Part shown: piece by piece, positions 34,609 through 42,575 of the stretch
How the letters are laid out: each line of letters starts with the position of its first letter
Position numbering within the stretch: position 1 is the stretch's first letter
Assembly: GCF_039542905.1 (NCBI RefSeq)
Contig: NZ_BAABIS010000001.1
Coordinates: 2,418,001 to 2,482,000, forward strand
Source of the DNA: Kitasatospora terrestris
GTDB lineage: Bacteria; Actinomycetota; Actinomycetes; Streptomycetales; Streptomycetaceae
Length of the DNA stretch: 64,000 nt
Reading direction: 5' to 3'
Translations under genes and position numbers: made by a program
The notes under the pieces: generated by a model
The model's input: the letters and a program-made list of their open reading frames with translations, nothing else
Databases searched by the model: none
What the model was told of the DNA's origin: nothing

Positions 34609-36369
34609 ATGGCGGTCTCAGTAACACTGCCCGCGCTGGGCGAGAGCGTGACCGAAGGCACCGTCACCCGCTGGCTGAAGGCCGAGGGTGAGCGCGTGGA
34701 GGTCGACGAGCCGCTGCTCGAGGTCTCCACCGACAAGGTCGACACCGAGATCCCGGCGCCGGCCTCCGGCATCCTGGCCTCGATCAAGGTCGGCGAGGAC
34801 GAGACGGTCGAGGTGGGCGCCGAGCTGGCGATCATCGACGACGGCAGCGGCGCCCCCGTGGCCGCCGCCCCGGCCGCCGAGGCCGCTCCGGCTGCCGAGG
34901 CCGCTCCGGCCCCGGTCGCCGAGGCCCCCGCCGCCGCCCCGGCCCCCGAGGCCGACGCTCCGGCCGCTGCCGCTCCGGCCGCCGACGCCACCCCGGTGCT
35001 GCTGCCGGCGCTCGGCGAGTCGGTCACCGAGGGCACCGTCACCCGCTGGCTGAAGGCCGAGGGCGACACCGTCGAGGTCGACGAGCCGCTGCTCGAGGTC
35101 TCCACCGACAAGGTCGACACCGAGATCCCGTCGCCGGTCGCCGGCGTCGTCGTGAAGATCCTGGTCGGCGAGGACGAGACCGCCGAGGTCGGCGCCCAGC
35201 TCGCGCTGATCGGCGCTCCGGGTGCCGCTCCGGCCGCCGCCGCTCCGGCTGCCCCGGCCGCCCCGGCTGCCGCTCCGGCTCCGGCTGCCGCTCCGGCTCC
35301 GGTCGCCGCCCCGGCCCCGGCTGCTCCGGCCGCCCCGGCCCCCGCGCCGGTCGCCGCCGCTCCGGCCCCGGCTGCCCCGGCCCCGGCCGCTCCGGCTCCG
35401 GTCGCCGCCCCGGCCGCCCCGGCTGCCGCCCCCGTGGCCGACGCCGGTGACGCCTACGTCACCCCGCTGGTCCGCAAGCTCGCCGCGGAGCAGGGCGTCG
35501 CCCTGTCCGCCGTCACCGGCACCGGTGTCGGCGGCCGCATCCGCAAGCAGGACGTGATCGCCGCCGCCGAGGCCGCGAAGGCCGCCCCGGCCCCCGTCGC
35601 CGCCCCGGCCGCTGCCGCCGCCCCGAAGGCCGCCGCCGCGCCGTCCGCGCTGCGCGGCCAGACGGTCAAGATGACCCGCATGCGCAAGGTCATCGGCGAC
35701 AACATGCTGAAGGCGCTGCACGAGCAGGCGCAGCTCACCAGCGTGGTCGAGGTGGACGTCACCCGGATCATGTCGCTGCGCGGCAGGGCCAAGGACTCCT
35801 TCCTCGCCCGCGAGGGCGTGAAGCTGTCCCCGATGCCGTTCTTCGTCAAGGCCGCCGCCCAGGCGCTGAAGGCCCACGCGGTCGTCAACGCCCGGATCAA
35901 CGAGGCCGAGGGCACCATTACCTACTTCGACACCGAGAACATCGGTATCGCGGTGGACTCGGAGAAGGGTCTGATGACCCCGGTCATCAAGGGTGCGGGC
36001 GACCTCAACATCGCCGGCATCTCGAAGAAGACCGCCGAGCTGGCCGACAAGGTCCGCAACAACAAGATCACCCCGGACGAGCTGTCCGGCGCGACCTTCA
36101 CCATCAGCAACACCGGTTCGCGCGGCGCCCTGTTCGACACCGTGATCGTGCCGCCGAACCAGGTCGCCATCCTGGGCATCGGCGCCACCGTCAAGCGCCC
36201 GGTGGTCATCGAGTCCGACGGCGGCACCGCCATCGGCATCCGCGACATGACCTACCTGTCGCTCTCCTACGACCACCGCCTGGTGGACGGCGCCGACGCC
36301 GCCCGCTACCTGGTCGCGGTCAAGGAGATCCTGGAGGCCGGCGAGTTCGAGGTCGAGCTCGGCCTGTAA
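34609..36369 (+). CDS. sucB: 2-oxoglutarate dehydrogenase E2, dihydrolipoyllysine succinyltransferase
   Basis: A 586-aa E2 acyltransferase. Two lipoyl domains come first (about 1-80 and 125-205), each with the lipoylated Lys in STDKVD (K43 and K168) and nearly identical to each other. Each is followed by an Ala/Pro/Val linker, then an E3-binding domain ([14 protein letters not shown] to GGRIRKQDV) and the catalytic trimer-forming domain ending with [10 protein letters not shown] (D555-H556). In actinobacteria one E2 can serve both 2-oxoglutarate and pyruvate dehydrogenase complexes; the E1 partner is not in this window. Lipoyl ligase-pathway genes lipB and lipA lie 12 kb downstream. AGGAG precedes the ATG. 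Confidence 0.96.
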   Translation: MAVSVTLPALGESVTEGTVTRWLKAEGERVEVDEPLLEVSTDKVDTEIPAPASGILASIKVGEDETVEVGAELAIIDDGSGAPVAAAPAAEAAPAAEAAPAPVAEAPAAAPAPEADAPAAAAPAADATPVLLPALGESVTEGTVTRWLKAEGDTVEVDEPLLEVSTDKVDTEIPSPVAGVVVKILVGEDETAEVGAQLALIGAPGAAPAAAAPAAPAAPAAAPAPAAAPAPVAAPAPAAPAAPAPAPVAAAPAPAAPAPAAPAPVAAPAAPAAAPVADAGDAYVTPLVRKLAAEQGVALSAVTGTGVGGRIRKQDVIAAAEAAKAAPAPVAAPAAAAAPKAAAAPSALRGQTVKMTRMRKVIGDNMLKALHEQAQLTSVVEVDVTRIMSLRGRAKDSFLAREGVKLSPMPFFVKAAAQALKAHAVVNARINEAEGTITYFDTENIGIAVDSEKGLMTPVIKGAGDLNIAGISKKTAELADKVRNNKITPDELSGATFTISNTGSRGALFDTVIVPPNQVAILGIGATVKRPVVIESDGGTAIGIRDMTYLSLSYDHRLVDGADAARYLVAVKEILEAGEFEVELGL

Positions 36370-36396
36370 GGCCCGGCGCGTCCGCGACGCTCACTC

Positions 36397-36436
36397 CGAA
36401 GGCCCCCGTCCGGCACCCGCCGGACGGGGGCCTTCG
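36397..36436 (+). terminator. Terminator after sucB
   Basis: Perfect 17-bp stem (36397-36413 and 36420-36436) with a 6-nt loop, starting 27 nt past the sucB stop. It ends the lpd-sucB unit. Confidence 0.85.
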
Positions 36437-36484
36437 CGTGCCGCGCGTGCGGGCGTGGTGGCGAACGGGGATGCTGGAGCGGTG

Positions 36485-37000
36485 ATGGACGAGACCGACT
36501 TCTGGCAGTTGATCGACGAGACCAGGGACGCCGCCGACGGGGATCCGGACGAGCAGGCGGACGCGCTGGTGGAGCGACTCGTCCAGCTGACCCCGGACGA
36601 CGTGGTGGACTTCGCCCGGCTGTTCGAGGCGCGGTTCCAGCGGGCGTACACGGTGGAACTGTGGGGGGCGGCGCACCTGGTGCTCGGCGGGGCCTCCGAG
36701 GACTCCTTCGACTACTTCCGGTGCTGGCTGATCGGGCAGGGCCGGGAGGTGTTCGAGGGCACGGCGCACCAGCCGGACGCCCTGGCGGAGCTGGTGCCCG
36801 ACTTCGACGAGGAGGAGGACGGCGAGGCCGAGGACCTGGGCTACGCCGCGGACGAGGCGTACGAGCAGCTCACCGGGCTGCCGCTGCCGGACGTCGGCGG
36901 AACGCCGCCGCGCGCGCCGGCCGGCGTGCCGTTCGACTTCACGGACGCCGACCAGCTGGCGAAGCGGTACCCGCGGCTGTGGGAGCTGTTCGGGGAGTGA
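36485..37000 (+). CDS. DUF4240 domain protein
   Basis: A 171-aa acidic protein of the DUF4240 family, recognisable from MDETDFWQLIDETR, then LFEARFQRAYTVELWGAAHL and FDYFRCWLIGQGREVFEG. The family is widespread in actinomycetes and some other bacteria; its function is unknown and it occurs near many unrelated genes. No signal or membrane segment. GGAG lies 6 nt before the ATG at 36485. It converges with the DUF2510 gene 42 bp away. Confidence 0.85.
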   Translation: MDETDFWQLIDETRDAADGDPDEQADALVERLVQLTPDDVVDFARLFEARFQRAYTVELWGAAHLVLGGASEDSFDYFRCWLIGQGREVFEGTAHQPDALAELVPDFDEEEDGEAEDLGYAADEAYEQLTGLPLPDVGGTPPRAPAGVPFDFTDADQLAKRYPRLWELFGE

Positions 37001-37042
37001 GCCGGGCGGGCTGCCACGTGGTTCGGTGCGCGGAGGGCGGGA

Positions 37043-37978
37043 TCAGGTGCCGGAGCCGGAGCCGAGCGTCCGGATGCCGGCCGTGATCTGGTCGAGGACC
37101 ACCGGGTCGGGGGCCTGGGCGCTGTCGTCCACGCCGCCGTGCAGGATCGTGTAGCCGCCGCCCGGGGCAGGGACGGCGACGACCAGCAGGTAGCCCTCCT
37201 CGCCGGTGGTCGGGGTGACGTGCCAGCGCACCGCGTACCCCTTCGCCCCGGCGACCGTGATGGTGCCGGAACCGAGCTCCTCGTGGTCCTCCAGGTCACC
37301 GAAGGAGCGCGGGGCGTACACCGCCATCACGGCCTCGGCGACCGTACGGGCGTCGGTGCCCGGGCTGGCCTCGACCTCCACCGAGTACTGGCCGCGCACG
37401 CACTTCGAGGTCTGGCCGCACTCGTACTCGCCGACGCTCTGGAACACGGTGGAGGTGGTGCCGGTCGTCAGCCGGGGCACCCAGCCGTTGGCGATCGGGA
37501 CGCTCCAGCCGTGCGTCCGGTCGTCCAGCGCCTTGCCGCTCAGCGCGGTGCCGGAAGGCGCGGGCTGCGCGGACCGGGAGGCGGAGGGGCGCGGGCTCGC
37601 GGAGGCGCTGCGGCTGGGCGCGGCCGAGCGGGAGGCGGACGGCGCCGCGATCGGGCTCCGGGAGGGGGTGGGGTCCGGGTCGCCGCCCGGGATGAACGCG
37701 ACGGCGGCGGCGATCGCGCCGCCGATGACGGCGAGGGAGGCGACCGTCGCACCGATCACCAGGCCGTTGCGGCGCGGCGGCGCGGGCAGTTGCCCGGGCG
37801 GCGGCGCGGGCTGCTGGGACGGCATCGGCGGGACGGCGGCGCCGGGCCAGGCCTGGGTGGGGGCGTCGGCGATCCGGTGCGCGGGGCGGGTGTCGGCCGT
37901 CCACGCGGTGCCGTCCCACCAGCGTTCCTCGGTGGTGCCGGGGACGGGGTACCAGCCGGGCGGCGTCGGGGTGCTCAT
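37043..37978 (-). CDS. DUF2510 membrane-anchored protein
   Basis: A 311-aa protein: an N-terminal DUF2510 module (about 5-30: PGWYPVPGTTEERWWDGTAW), a Pro/Ala-rich segment, one membrane helix (GLVIGATVASLAVIGGAIAAAVAF, about 72-95), a Ser/Pro/Arg-rich linker, then an exported beta-rich domain with a Cys pair (ECGQTSKC). The layout is of a type II-like membrane protein with its large domain outside. The function is unknown. The ATG at 37978 fits the DUF2510 start. Confidence 0.83.
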   Translation of the reverse strand: MSTPTPPGWYPVPGTTEERWWDGTAWTADTRPAHRIADAPTQAWPGAAVPPMPSQQPAPPPGQLPAPPRRNGLVIGATVASLAVIGGAIAAAVAFIPGGDPDPTPSRSPIAAPSASRSAAPSRSASASPRPSASRSAQPAPSGTALSGKALDDRTHGWSVPIANGWVPRLTTGTTSTVFQSVGEYECGQTSKCVRGQYSVEVEASPGTDARTVAEAVMAVYAPRSFGDLEDHEELGSGTITVAGAKGYAVRWHVTPTTGEEGYLLVVAVPAPGGGYTILHGGVDDSAQAPDPVVLDQITAGIRTLGSGSGT

Positions 37979-38128
37979 TCCCGTAACGGTACTGGCCGAC
38001 GCTGCACCGGCGGGAGGGCATCGGAGGTCACGAATCGGCTCGCCCGGGCCCCTTGACGCCGGGTCGGGGCCGGGCGGGGCGCCAGGTCGAGACGGTCGGG
38101 CTGGCCACCCACGGGCCACCCACGGGCC

Positions 38129-38225
38129 GGTGCGCGGTCAGGCGGCCGGTGCGTGGTCAGGCGCCGGTGCGCGGCCGGGCCGGCCGGTCCGCGGTCAGGC
38201 CGGCCGGTGCGGGGTCAGGCGGTGA
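38129..38225. repeat. Five imperfect tandem repeats covering the GNAT stop codon
   Basis: Units of 18-20 bp of the form ggtgcgcggtcaggcggcc at 38129-38147, 38148-38165, 38166-38185, 38186-38205 and 38206-38225. The stop codon of the minus-strand GNAT gene (38215-38217) lies inside the last unit. A shorter tandem pair (cgggccaccca) lies just before. The rest of the 236-bp gap holds no gene. Confidence 0.8.
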
Positions 38226-38721
38226 GGCTGCGGCCCATCCAGACGTCGTCGACGTACGCGCCGTCGAGCAGGAACTCGCCGGGGAGGATGCCGTCCACGG
38301 TGAAGCCGCGGCGCTCGTAGAGGCGGCGGGCCGGGCCGTTGTGGGCGAGCACCCGCAGGGTCATCTTCCGGGCGCCGGCCGCGCGGGCGGCCTCGCAGGC
38401 GGCCTCGATCAGCGCGTCCCCCACGCCGAGCCCGCGGGCGTCCGGCAGCACGCCGAGGCCCTGGATCTGCCGGACGTGCGCGTTGGAGCGCAGCGGGGTC
38501 GGCGGCACCTGGCGGACGTACCCCACCAGCCGGCCGTCGAGTTCGGCGACCAGGTGCTGCTCCGGGGTGTGCGCCTCGTCGAAGAACGGCCGGCCCTCGG
38601 GGGGCTGCGGCGCGACGGCGTGCAGGGTGGACCAGACGGCGTGGTCGAGCTCGGCCAGTGCCGTGTCGTCCATCGTGGTGGCCGTGCGGATCGTCAGGTG
38701 GTGCGATGACATGCGCGTCAT
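38215..38721 (-). CDS. GNAT family N-acetyltransferase
   Basis: A 168-aa single-domain GNAT enzyme. The acetyl-CoA motif A is clear: IQGLGVLPDARGLGVGDALI (about 91-110), followed by VLAHNGPARRLYERRGFTVDG. The acceptor is unknown; in this subgroup small amines, amino acids or protein N-termini are usual. The ATG at 38721 and the ATG at 38712 are both possible and neither has a clear ribosome site. The gene ends within a set of tandem repeats. Confidence 0.88.
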   Translation of the reverse strand: MTRMSSHHLTIRTATTMDDTALAELDHAVWSTLHAVAPQPPEGRPFFDEAHTPEQHLVAELDGRLVGYVRQVPPTPLRSNAHVRQIQGLGVLPDARGLGVGDALIEAACEAARAAGARKMTLRVLAHNGPARRLYERRGFTVDGILPGEFLLDGAYVDDVWMGRSLTA

Positions 38722-38805
38722 GCTAATTCGGCAACTCGCTTTGTCCAGCGGATTTCTGCGGGCCGGTGCGGGCGCCCGCGGCGGGGGGCCTGGAAGGATG
38801 GGGGC

Positions 38806-39711
38806 ATGCGCATCGCGGTCACCGGTTCAACCGGTCACATCGGCTCCGCCCTGGTCCGTTCCCTGCTGGCCGACGGCCACCAGGTGGTGCGGCTGGTACG
38901 CCGCCGCAGCCGCACCGGGCCTCAGCCGGACGGCTCGCTCGGGGTGGGCTGGAACCCGCAGCGGCTGGAGATCGACGCGCCCGCGCTGGAGGGCCTGGAC
39001 GCGGTGGTCCACCTGGCCGGCGCCGGTGTCGGCGACCGCCGCTGGACGGAGTCGTACAAGCAGGAGATCCGGGACAGCCGGGTGCTGGGCACCGAGACCC
39101 TGGCCGACGCGCTGGCCGGGCTGAAGCAGCCTCCGAAGGTGCTGCTCAGCGCCTCGGCGGTGGGCTTCTACGGGCAGACCGGGGACCGGGTGATCGACGA
39201 GACCGCGCCGGCCGGGGACGACTTCCTGGCCCGGGTCTGCGTCGAGTGGGAGTCTGCGGCCCGTCCGGCCGCGGACGCCGGGATCCGCGTGGTGCACCCG
39301 CGCACCGGCATGGTGCTGGACCGGCACGGCGGCGCCGGGGCGCGGCTGCTCCCGCTGTTCCGGCTGGGCCTGGGCGGCCGGCTGGCCTCCGGCGAGCAGT
39401 ACTGGAGCCTGATCTCACTGGCGGACGAGGTCAGGGCGATGCGCTTCCTGATCGAGCGGGAGGAGATCAGCGGTCCGGTGAACCTGGCCGGGCCGGTGCC
39501 GGCCAGCAACCGGGAGCTGACCGAGGCGCTGGGGCGGGCGCTGCGCCGGCCGACGGTGTTCGCGGTGCCGCAGTTCGCACTGGACATCGCGCTCGGCGAG
39601 ATGGCGGTGGAGGTGGCGGGCAGTCACCGGGTGGTGCCGCGGCGGCTGCTGGAAGCGGGGTTCCGGTTCGAGCACGGCGACCTGGACGCGATCGTGCGCG
39701 CGGCGCTCTGA
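38806..39711 (+). CDS. TIGR01777 family SDR-type epimerase
   Basis: A 301-aa extended short-chain-dehydrogenase-like protein. The N-terminus MRIAVTGSTGHIGSALVRSL carries the nucleotide motif GxxGxxG; SASAVGFYGQTGD holds the catalytic-region Tyr. The TIGR01777 family is sometimes called cell-division inhibitor SulA-like by annotation carry-over, with no proven enzyme activity. GGAAGG lies about 9 nt before the ATG. In Mycobacterium its homologue (Rv2216) lies directly after the E2 gene, so the position is conserved. Confidence 0.9.
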   Translation: MRIAVTGSTGHIGSALVRSLLADGHQVVRLVRRRSRTGPQPDGSLGVGWNPQRLEIDAPALEGLDAVVHLAGAGVGDRRWTESYKQEIRDSRVLGTETLADALAGLKQPPKVLLSASAVGFYGQTGDRVIDETAPAGDDFLARVCVEWESAARPAADAGIRVVHPRTGMVLDRHGGAGARLLPLFRLGLGGRLASGEQYWSLISLADEVRAMRFLIEREEISGPVNLAGPVPASNRELTEALGRALRRPTVFAVPQFALDIALGEMAVEVAGSHRVVPRRLLEAGFRFEHGDLDAIVRAAL

Positions 39712-40038
39712 CGGTCGGGCCCGCGGCGCGGGCGGGCGGCGCGGACGGGCATTCCGGCGGGGGCGCGGGCCGGGGCGCACGGTGGTACGTAGGCGGCGCG
39801 TCCAGCGCGCGGGCCGACCCCGCGCGCCCTCCGGTGTCCCGTACGCCCCTCCCGGCGCATGGCGGGCACCCCCACGCGGCGAGCGTGCCGCCGAACCGCC
39901 CCCCTCCCCCGATTAGCCGGGAAGCTCCGGTCTGACGAAGACATTGACGGGGCATCACATGGTCGGACTGCGTCCCGGCTCCTCGCCGACCCGGAGGGTT
40001 CGAGCGGAGGGGCTCCGTCAGGGAGGGAGCACACACAC
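39712..40038. other. Gene-free GC-rich interval
   Basis: About 327 bp with extreme GC content near 39715-39800 and no convincing gene. The last 60 bp contain the promoter/leader of the amine-oxidase-like gene with its GGGAGGGAG ribosome site at 40021-40029. I saw no operator or repeat of note. Confidence 0.4.
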
Positions 40039-41442
40039 GTGCCCGCATACGACTTCACCCGCCGCACCGGCCGCACCACCGACCCGGACGTGGTCGTGGT
40101 CGGCGCCGGCGTCGCCGGGCTGGCCGCGGCCCGCGCGCTGGCCGAGCGCGGCCTGGACGTCCGCGTCCTGGAGGCGACCGAACGCGTCGGCGGCCGGATG
40201 GCCACCCGCGAACTGGACGGGTTCCGGCTCGACCACGGCGCCCACCTGCTCAACACCGCGTACCCGGAACCCGCCCGCCGGCTCGACCTGGACCGGCTGG
40301 AGCTGCGCCCGCTGGCCCCCGGCGTGCTGGTGCACAGCGGCGGCCGCCGGCAGCGCTACGGCGACCCGCAGCAGACCCCCGCCCGGCAGGCGGCCGTCCG
40401 CCAGCCCGGCGCGCGGCAGGCCGGCGGCGGACGGCAGCCGGCCGGCCGCGGCGGGCTGGGGAGCCCGCTCGACCGCGCCCGGCTCGGCTCCGCGCTCGCC
40501 CGGCTGGCCGCCACCCCGGTGCCCAAGCTGCTCGCCCGGCCGGAGACCACCGCCGCCCGGGCGCTCGCCGAACGCGGCCTGCCCACCCGCACCGCCGACG
40601 GCTTCCTGCGGCCGCTGCTCACCGCCCTGCTCGCCGACCCGGCGCTCGCGACCAGCAGCCGGGTCGCCGACCTGGTGCTGCGCTCGTACGCCCGCGGCCG
40701 GCTCTGCCTGCCCGCCGGCGGCATCGGCGCGGTGCCCGCGCAGCTGGCGGAGGGCCTGCCGGAGGGCACCGTCCGGTACGGCGTGGAGGTCACCGAGGTG
40801 GACTGCGACGGGGTGCGCACCGCCGAGGACGGCCGGATCCGGGCCCGCGCGGTGGTCGTCGCCACCGACGCGCCGTCCGCCGCCGCGCTGCTGCCCGGCC
40901 TGCGCCTGCCGGCCTTCCACCCCGTCACCACCTACTACCACGCGGCCGACGGCAGCCCGCTCGGCGAACCCGTGCTGCTGCTCGACGCCGACCGCACGGG
41001 CGACCCCGGCGGCGGCCCGCACGGCGTCGGCCGCTCGGGGATCTCGCACTCGCTGGTGCTCAGCGAGGTGGACCCCTCGTACGCGCCGCCCGGGCAGGCG
41101 CTGATCGCCACCACCGTGCTCGGCCGGCACACCTTCGACTCGGGCGGGCCGTCCGGCGACGAGCCGGCGGTCCGGCGGCGGCTGGCGGAGCTGTACGGCA
41201 CCTCCACCGCGGGCTGGGAGTTCCTGGCGGTGCGGCACGTCCAGGACGCGGTGCCCGCCATGCCGCCGCCGCACCACTTCCGGCGCTCGGTCCGGCTGCT
41301 GGCCGGCCTGTACGTCTGCGGCGACCACCGGGACACCTCCACCGTGCAGGGCGCGCTGGTCTCCGGCCGCCGGGCCGCCGAGGCGGTGCTCCGCGACCTC
41401 GGCCTCCCGGCCACCGACCGCGCGGCGGACGTCGCGGCGTAG
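40039..41442 (+). CDS. FAD-dependent oxidoreductase, amine-oxidase/protoporphyrinogen-oxidase-like
   Basis: A 467-aa flavoprotein. The FAD dinucleotide motif is VVVVGAGVAGLAAARALAER (about 16-35) followed by VGGRMATRELDGFRLDHGAH, typical of the amine oxidase/phytoene desaturase superfamily; the C-terminal FAD segment is LYVCGDHRDTSTVQGALVSG. The substrate is unknown. The frame extends upstream, but GTG at 40039 has GGGAGGGAG 9 nt before it. A 44-bp perfect palindrome follows the stop. Confidence 0.9.
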   Translation: MPAYDFTRRTGRTTDPDVVVVGAGVAGLAAARALAERGLDVRVLEATERVGGRMATRELDGFRLDHGAHLLNTAYPEPARRLDLDRLELRPLAPGVLVHSGGRRQRYGDPQQTPARQAAVRQPGARQAGGGRQPAGRGGLGSPLDRARLGSALARLAATPVPKLLARPETTAARALAERGLPTRTADGFLRPLLTALLADPALATSSRVADLVLRSYARGRLCLPAGGIGAVPAQLAEGLPEGTVRYGVEVTEVDCDGVRTAEDGRIRARAVVVATDAPSAAALLPGLRLPAFHPVTTYYHAADGSPLGEPVLLLDADRTGDPGGGPHGVGRSGISHSLVLSEVDPSYAPPGQALIATTVLGRHTFDSGGPSGDEPAVRRRLAELYGTSTAGWEFLAVRHVQDAVPAMPPPHHFRRSVRLLAGLYVCGDHRDTSTVQGALVSGRRAAEAVLRDLGLPATDRAADVAA

Positions 41443-41471
41443 TCGCGGCCGGCACCTGCGCGACGGAACTC

Positions 41472-41515
41472 CTCCGCCCGTACCGGGGGCCGATCGGCCC
41501 CCGGTACGGGCGGAG
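41472..41515. terminator. Perfect 44-bp palindrome, bidirectional terminator
   Basis: Two exact 22-nt complementary halves with no spacer lie between convergent genes. The half-site starts ctccgcccgtaccgggggcc. It serves as terminator for both strands; such long perfect palindromes are rare because they can form cruciforms. Confidence 0.85.
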
Positions 41516-41537
41516 TGCTGGTGGAACCGACCCTCGA

Positions 41538-42053
41538 TCAGCCGACGCTCTCGACCACGCTCTTCGGACTCGGCGGGTTGATCACGTCGAAGTAGACGGC
41601 GTGCTCCTTCTTGTTCACGAAGAACTCGCCGTGGTACCGGTCGGAGGTGACGTACCGGTCGAACTCCTCGCTGTGGACCCAGTCGCCCGTGTTGTCGAGC
41701 ATCGGGTCCAAGCCTGCGGGGAATCCGGCCGGAGCCTCCGGGCTCCACTTCCCCGCAGCGGCCAGCAGTTGGGTCACCCGGTCATCGGTGAGCCAGGCGA
41801 CACCTCGTGCGTTGTAGTCGCTCGGTCCGATGTCCCGGTTCCCCCCGTTGCTGGACCGGACCTCCCAGCGCGCCCGGTCGAAGCCGCCGAGCTTCGGGAG
41901 CCGGTCACTGATGGCCTTCGGATCCGTGCGCACCTCCGCTGCTTCGGAGGCACCGTCCCTGCCGCCGGCACCCGGTCCTGCCCCGGCGGTGCAGCCGGCC
42001 AGCAGAAGGACACCGGCAACCACGGGCCCGGCCAATCGCCCCAGCCGTCTCAT
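41538..42053 (-). CDS. Small putative lipoprotein
   Basis: A 171-aa exported protein: basic MRRLGRLAG, hydrophobic VVAGVLLLAG and lipobox Cys at 21. The mature part is hydrophilic with aromatic residues (WVHSEEFDRYV, YHGEFFVNKKEHAVYFDV). No family recognised. GGGAGAA lies about 7 nt before the ATG. It faces the amine-oxidase-like gene across the 44-bp palindrome. Confidence 0.8.
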   Translation of the reverse strand: MRRLGRLAGPVVAGVLLLAGCTAGAGPGAGGRDGASEAAEVRTDPKAISDRLPKLGGFDRARWEVRSSNGGNRDIGPSDYNARGVAWLTDDRVTQLLAAAGKWSPEAPAGFPAGLDPMLDNTGDWVHSEEFDRYVTSDRYHGEFFVNKKEHAVYFDVINPPSPKSVVESVG

Positions 42054-42520
42054 CGTTCTCCCCCACTCGGAGTTGCGGCTCCGGGGCACCCCCGGGCCCG
42101 CGTCACGTCCCGAGTCAGTGAACCAGATGACATGAAGGGCTCGGCCGGTGCCACGAAGCCAGAGTTGATCTTGACGTGGCGGCTGGGGCTGTCCCGAGTG
42201 ACGCGGACTTCGAGTTCGGCGGCCCCGCACGGCGGGTGCCGGTATCCGAAGGTCCTCCTCACCCGGCAGGAGGTGCGGCGGGCCCAGGCCGGCGGCAACC
42301 ACAGCCGACAGGTGCGCACCGTCGGACAAGACCTCCAGGACCGGCAGGGACGGTTGCGTCGGCGCCCTCCAGCACAGCACCGCCCCGTTCTGGATGGCGG
42401 CCCAGCCGCTTGCGCGCCTGAGTCGTCCTGCCGAATCCGCAAAGGGCTGTTGGCGGTCGAACAGGGGAATTCCGGTCAATGGCCATTGGTTCACCGAATA
42501 CGCCGGCCCGGCAGGCGAAA
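42054..42520. other. Interval without a convincing gene
   Basis: About 470 bp. Several open frames exist on both strands but none shows family similarity, a good ribosome site or a consistent codon pattern. Base composition is slightly less GC-rich than the neighbours. It probably contains the lipoprotein promoter and possibly the remains of a lost gene. Confidence 0.35.
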
Positions 42521-42555
42521 GGCCGCCGCCCCCGCACCGTGCGGGGGCGGCGGCC
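42521..42555 (-). terminator. Terminator of the TPR regulator gene
   Basis: Hairpin with 16-bp arms (ggccgccgcccccgca and its complement) and a 3-nt loop, 20 bp past the stop of the minus-strand regulator. Confidence 0.8.
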
Positions 42556-42575
42556 CTCGGTCGTGCGACGCCGCG

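Noticed and set aside
39946..39975. TTGACG as a -35 element of the amine-oxidase-like gene
   Set aside because: No TAnnnT-like -10 at 16-18 bp; position alone is not enough.
42054..42520. DUF397-like small gene next to the NsdA-like regulator
   Set aside because: A short run resembling VRVTRDS is present on the minus strand, but the frame lacks the rest of the family pattern and a ribosome site.
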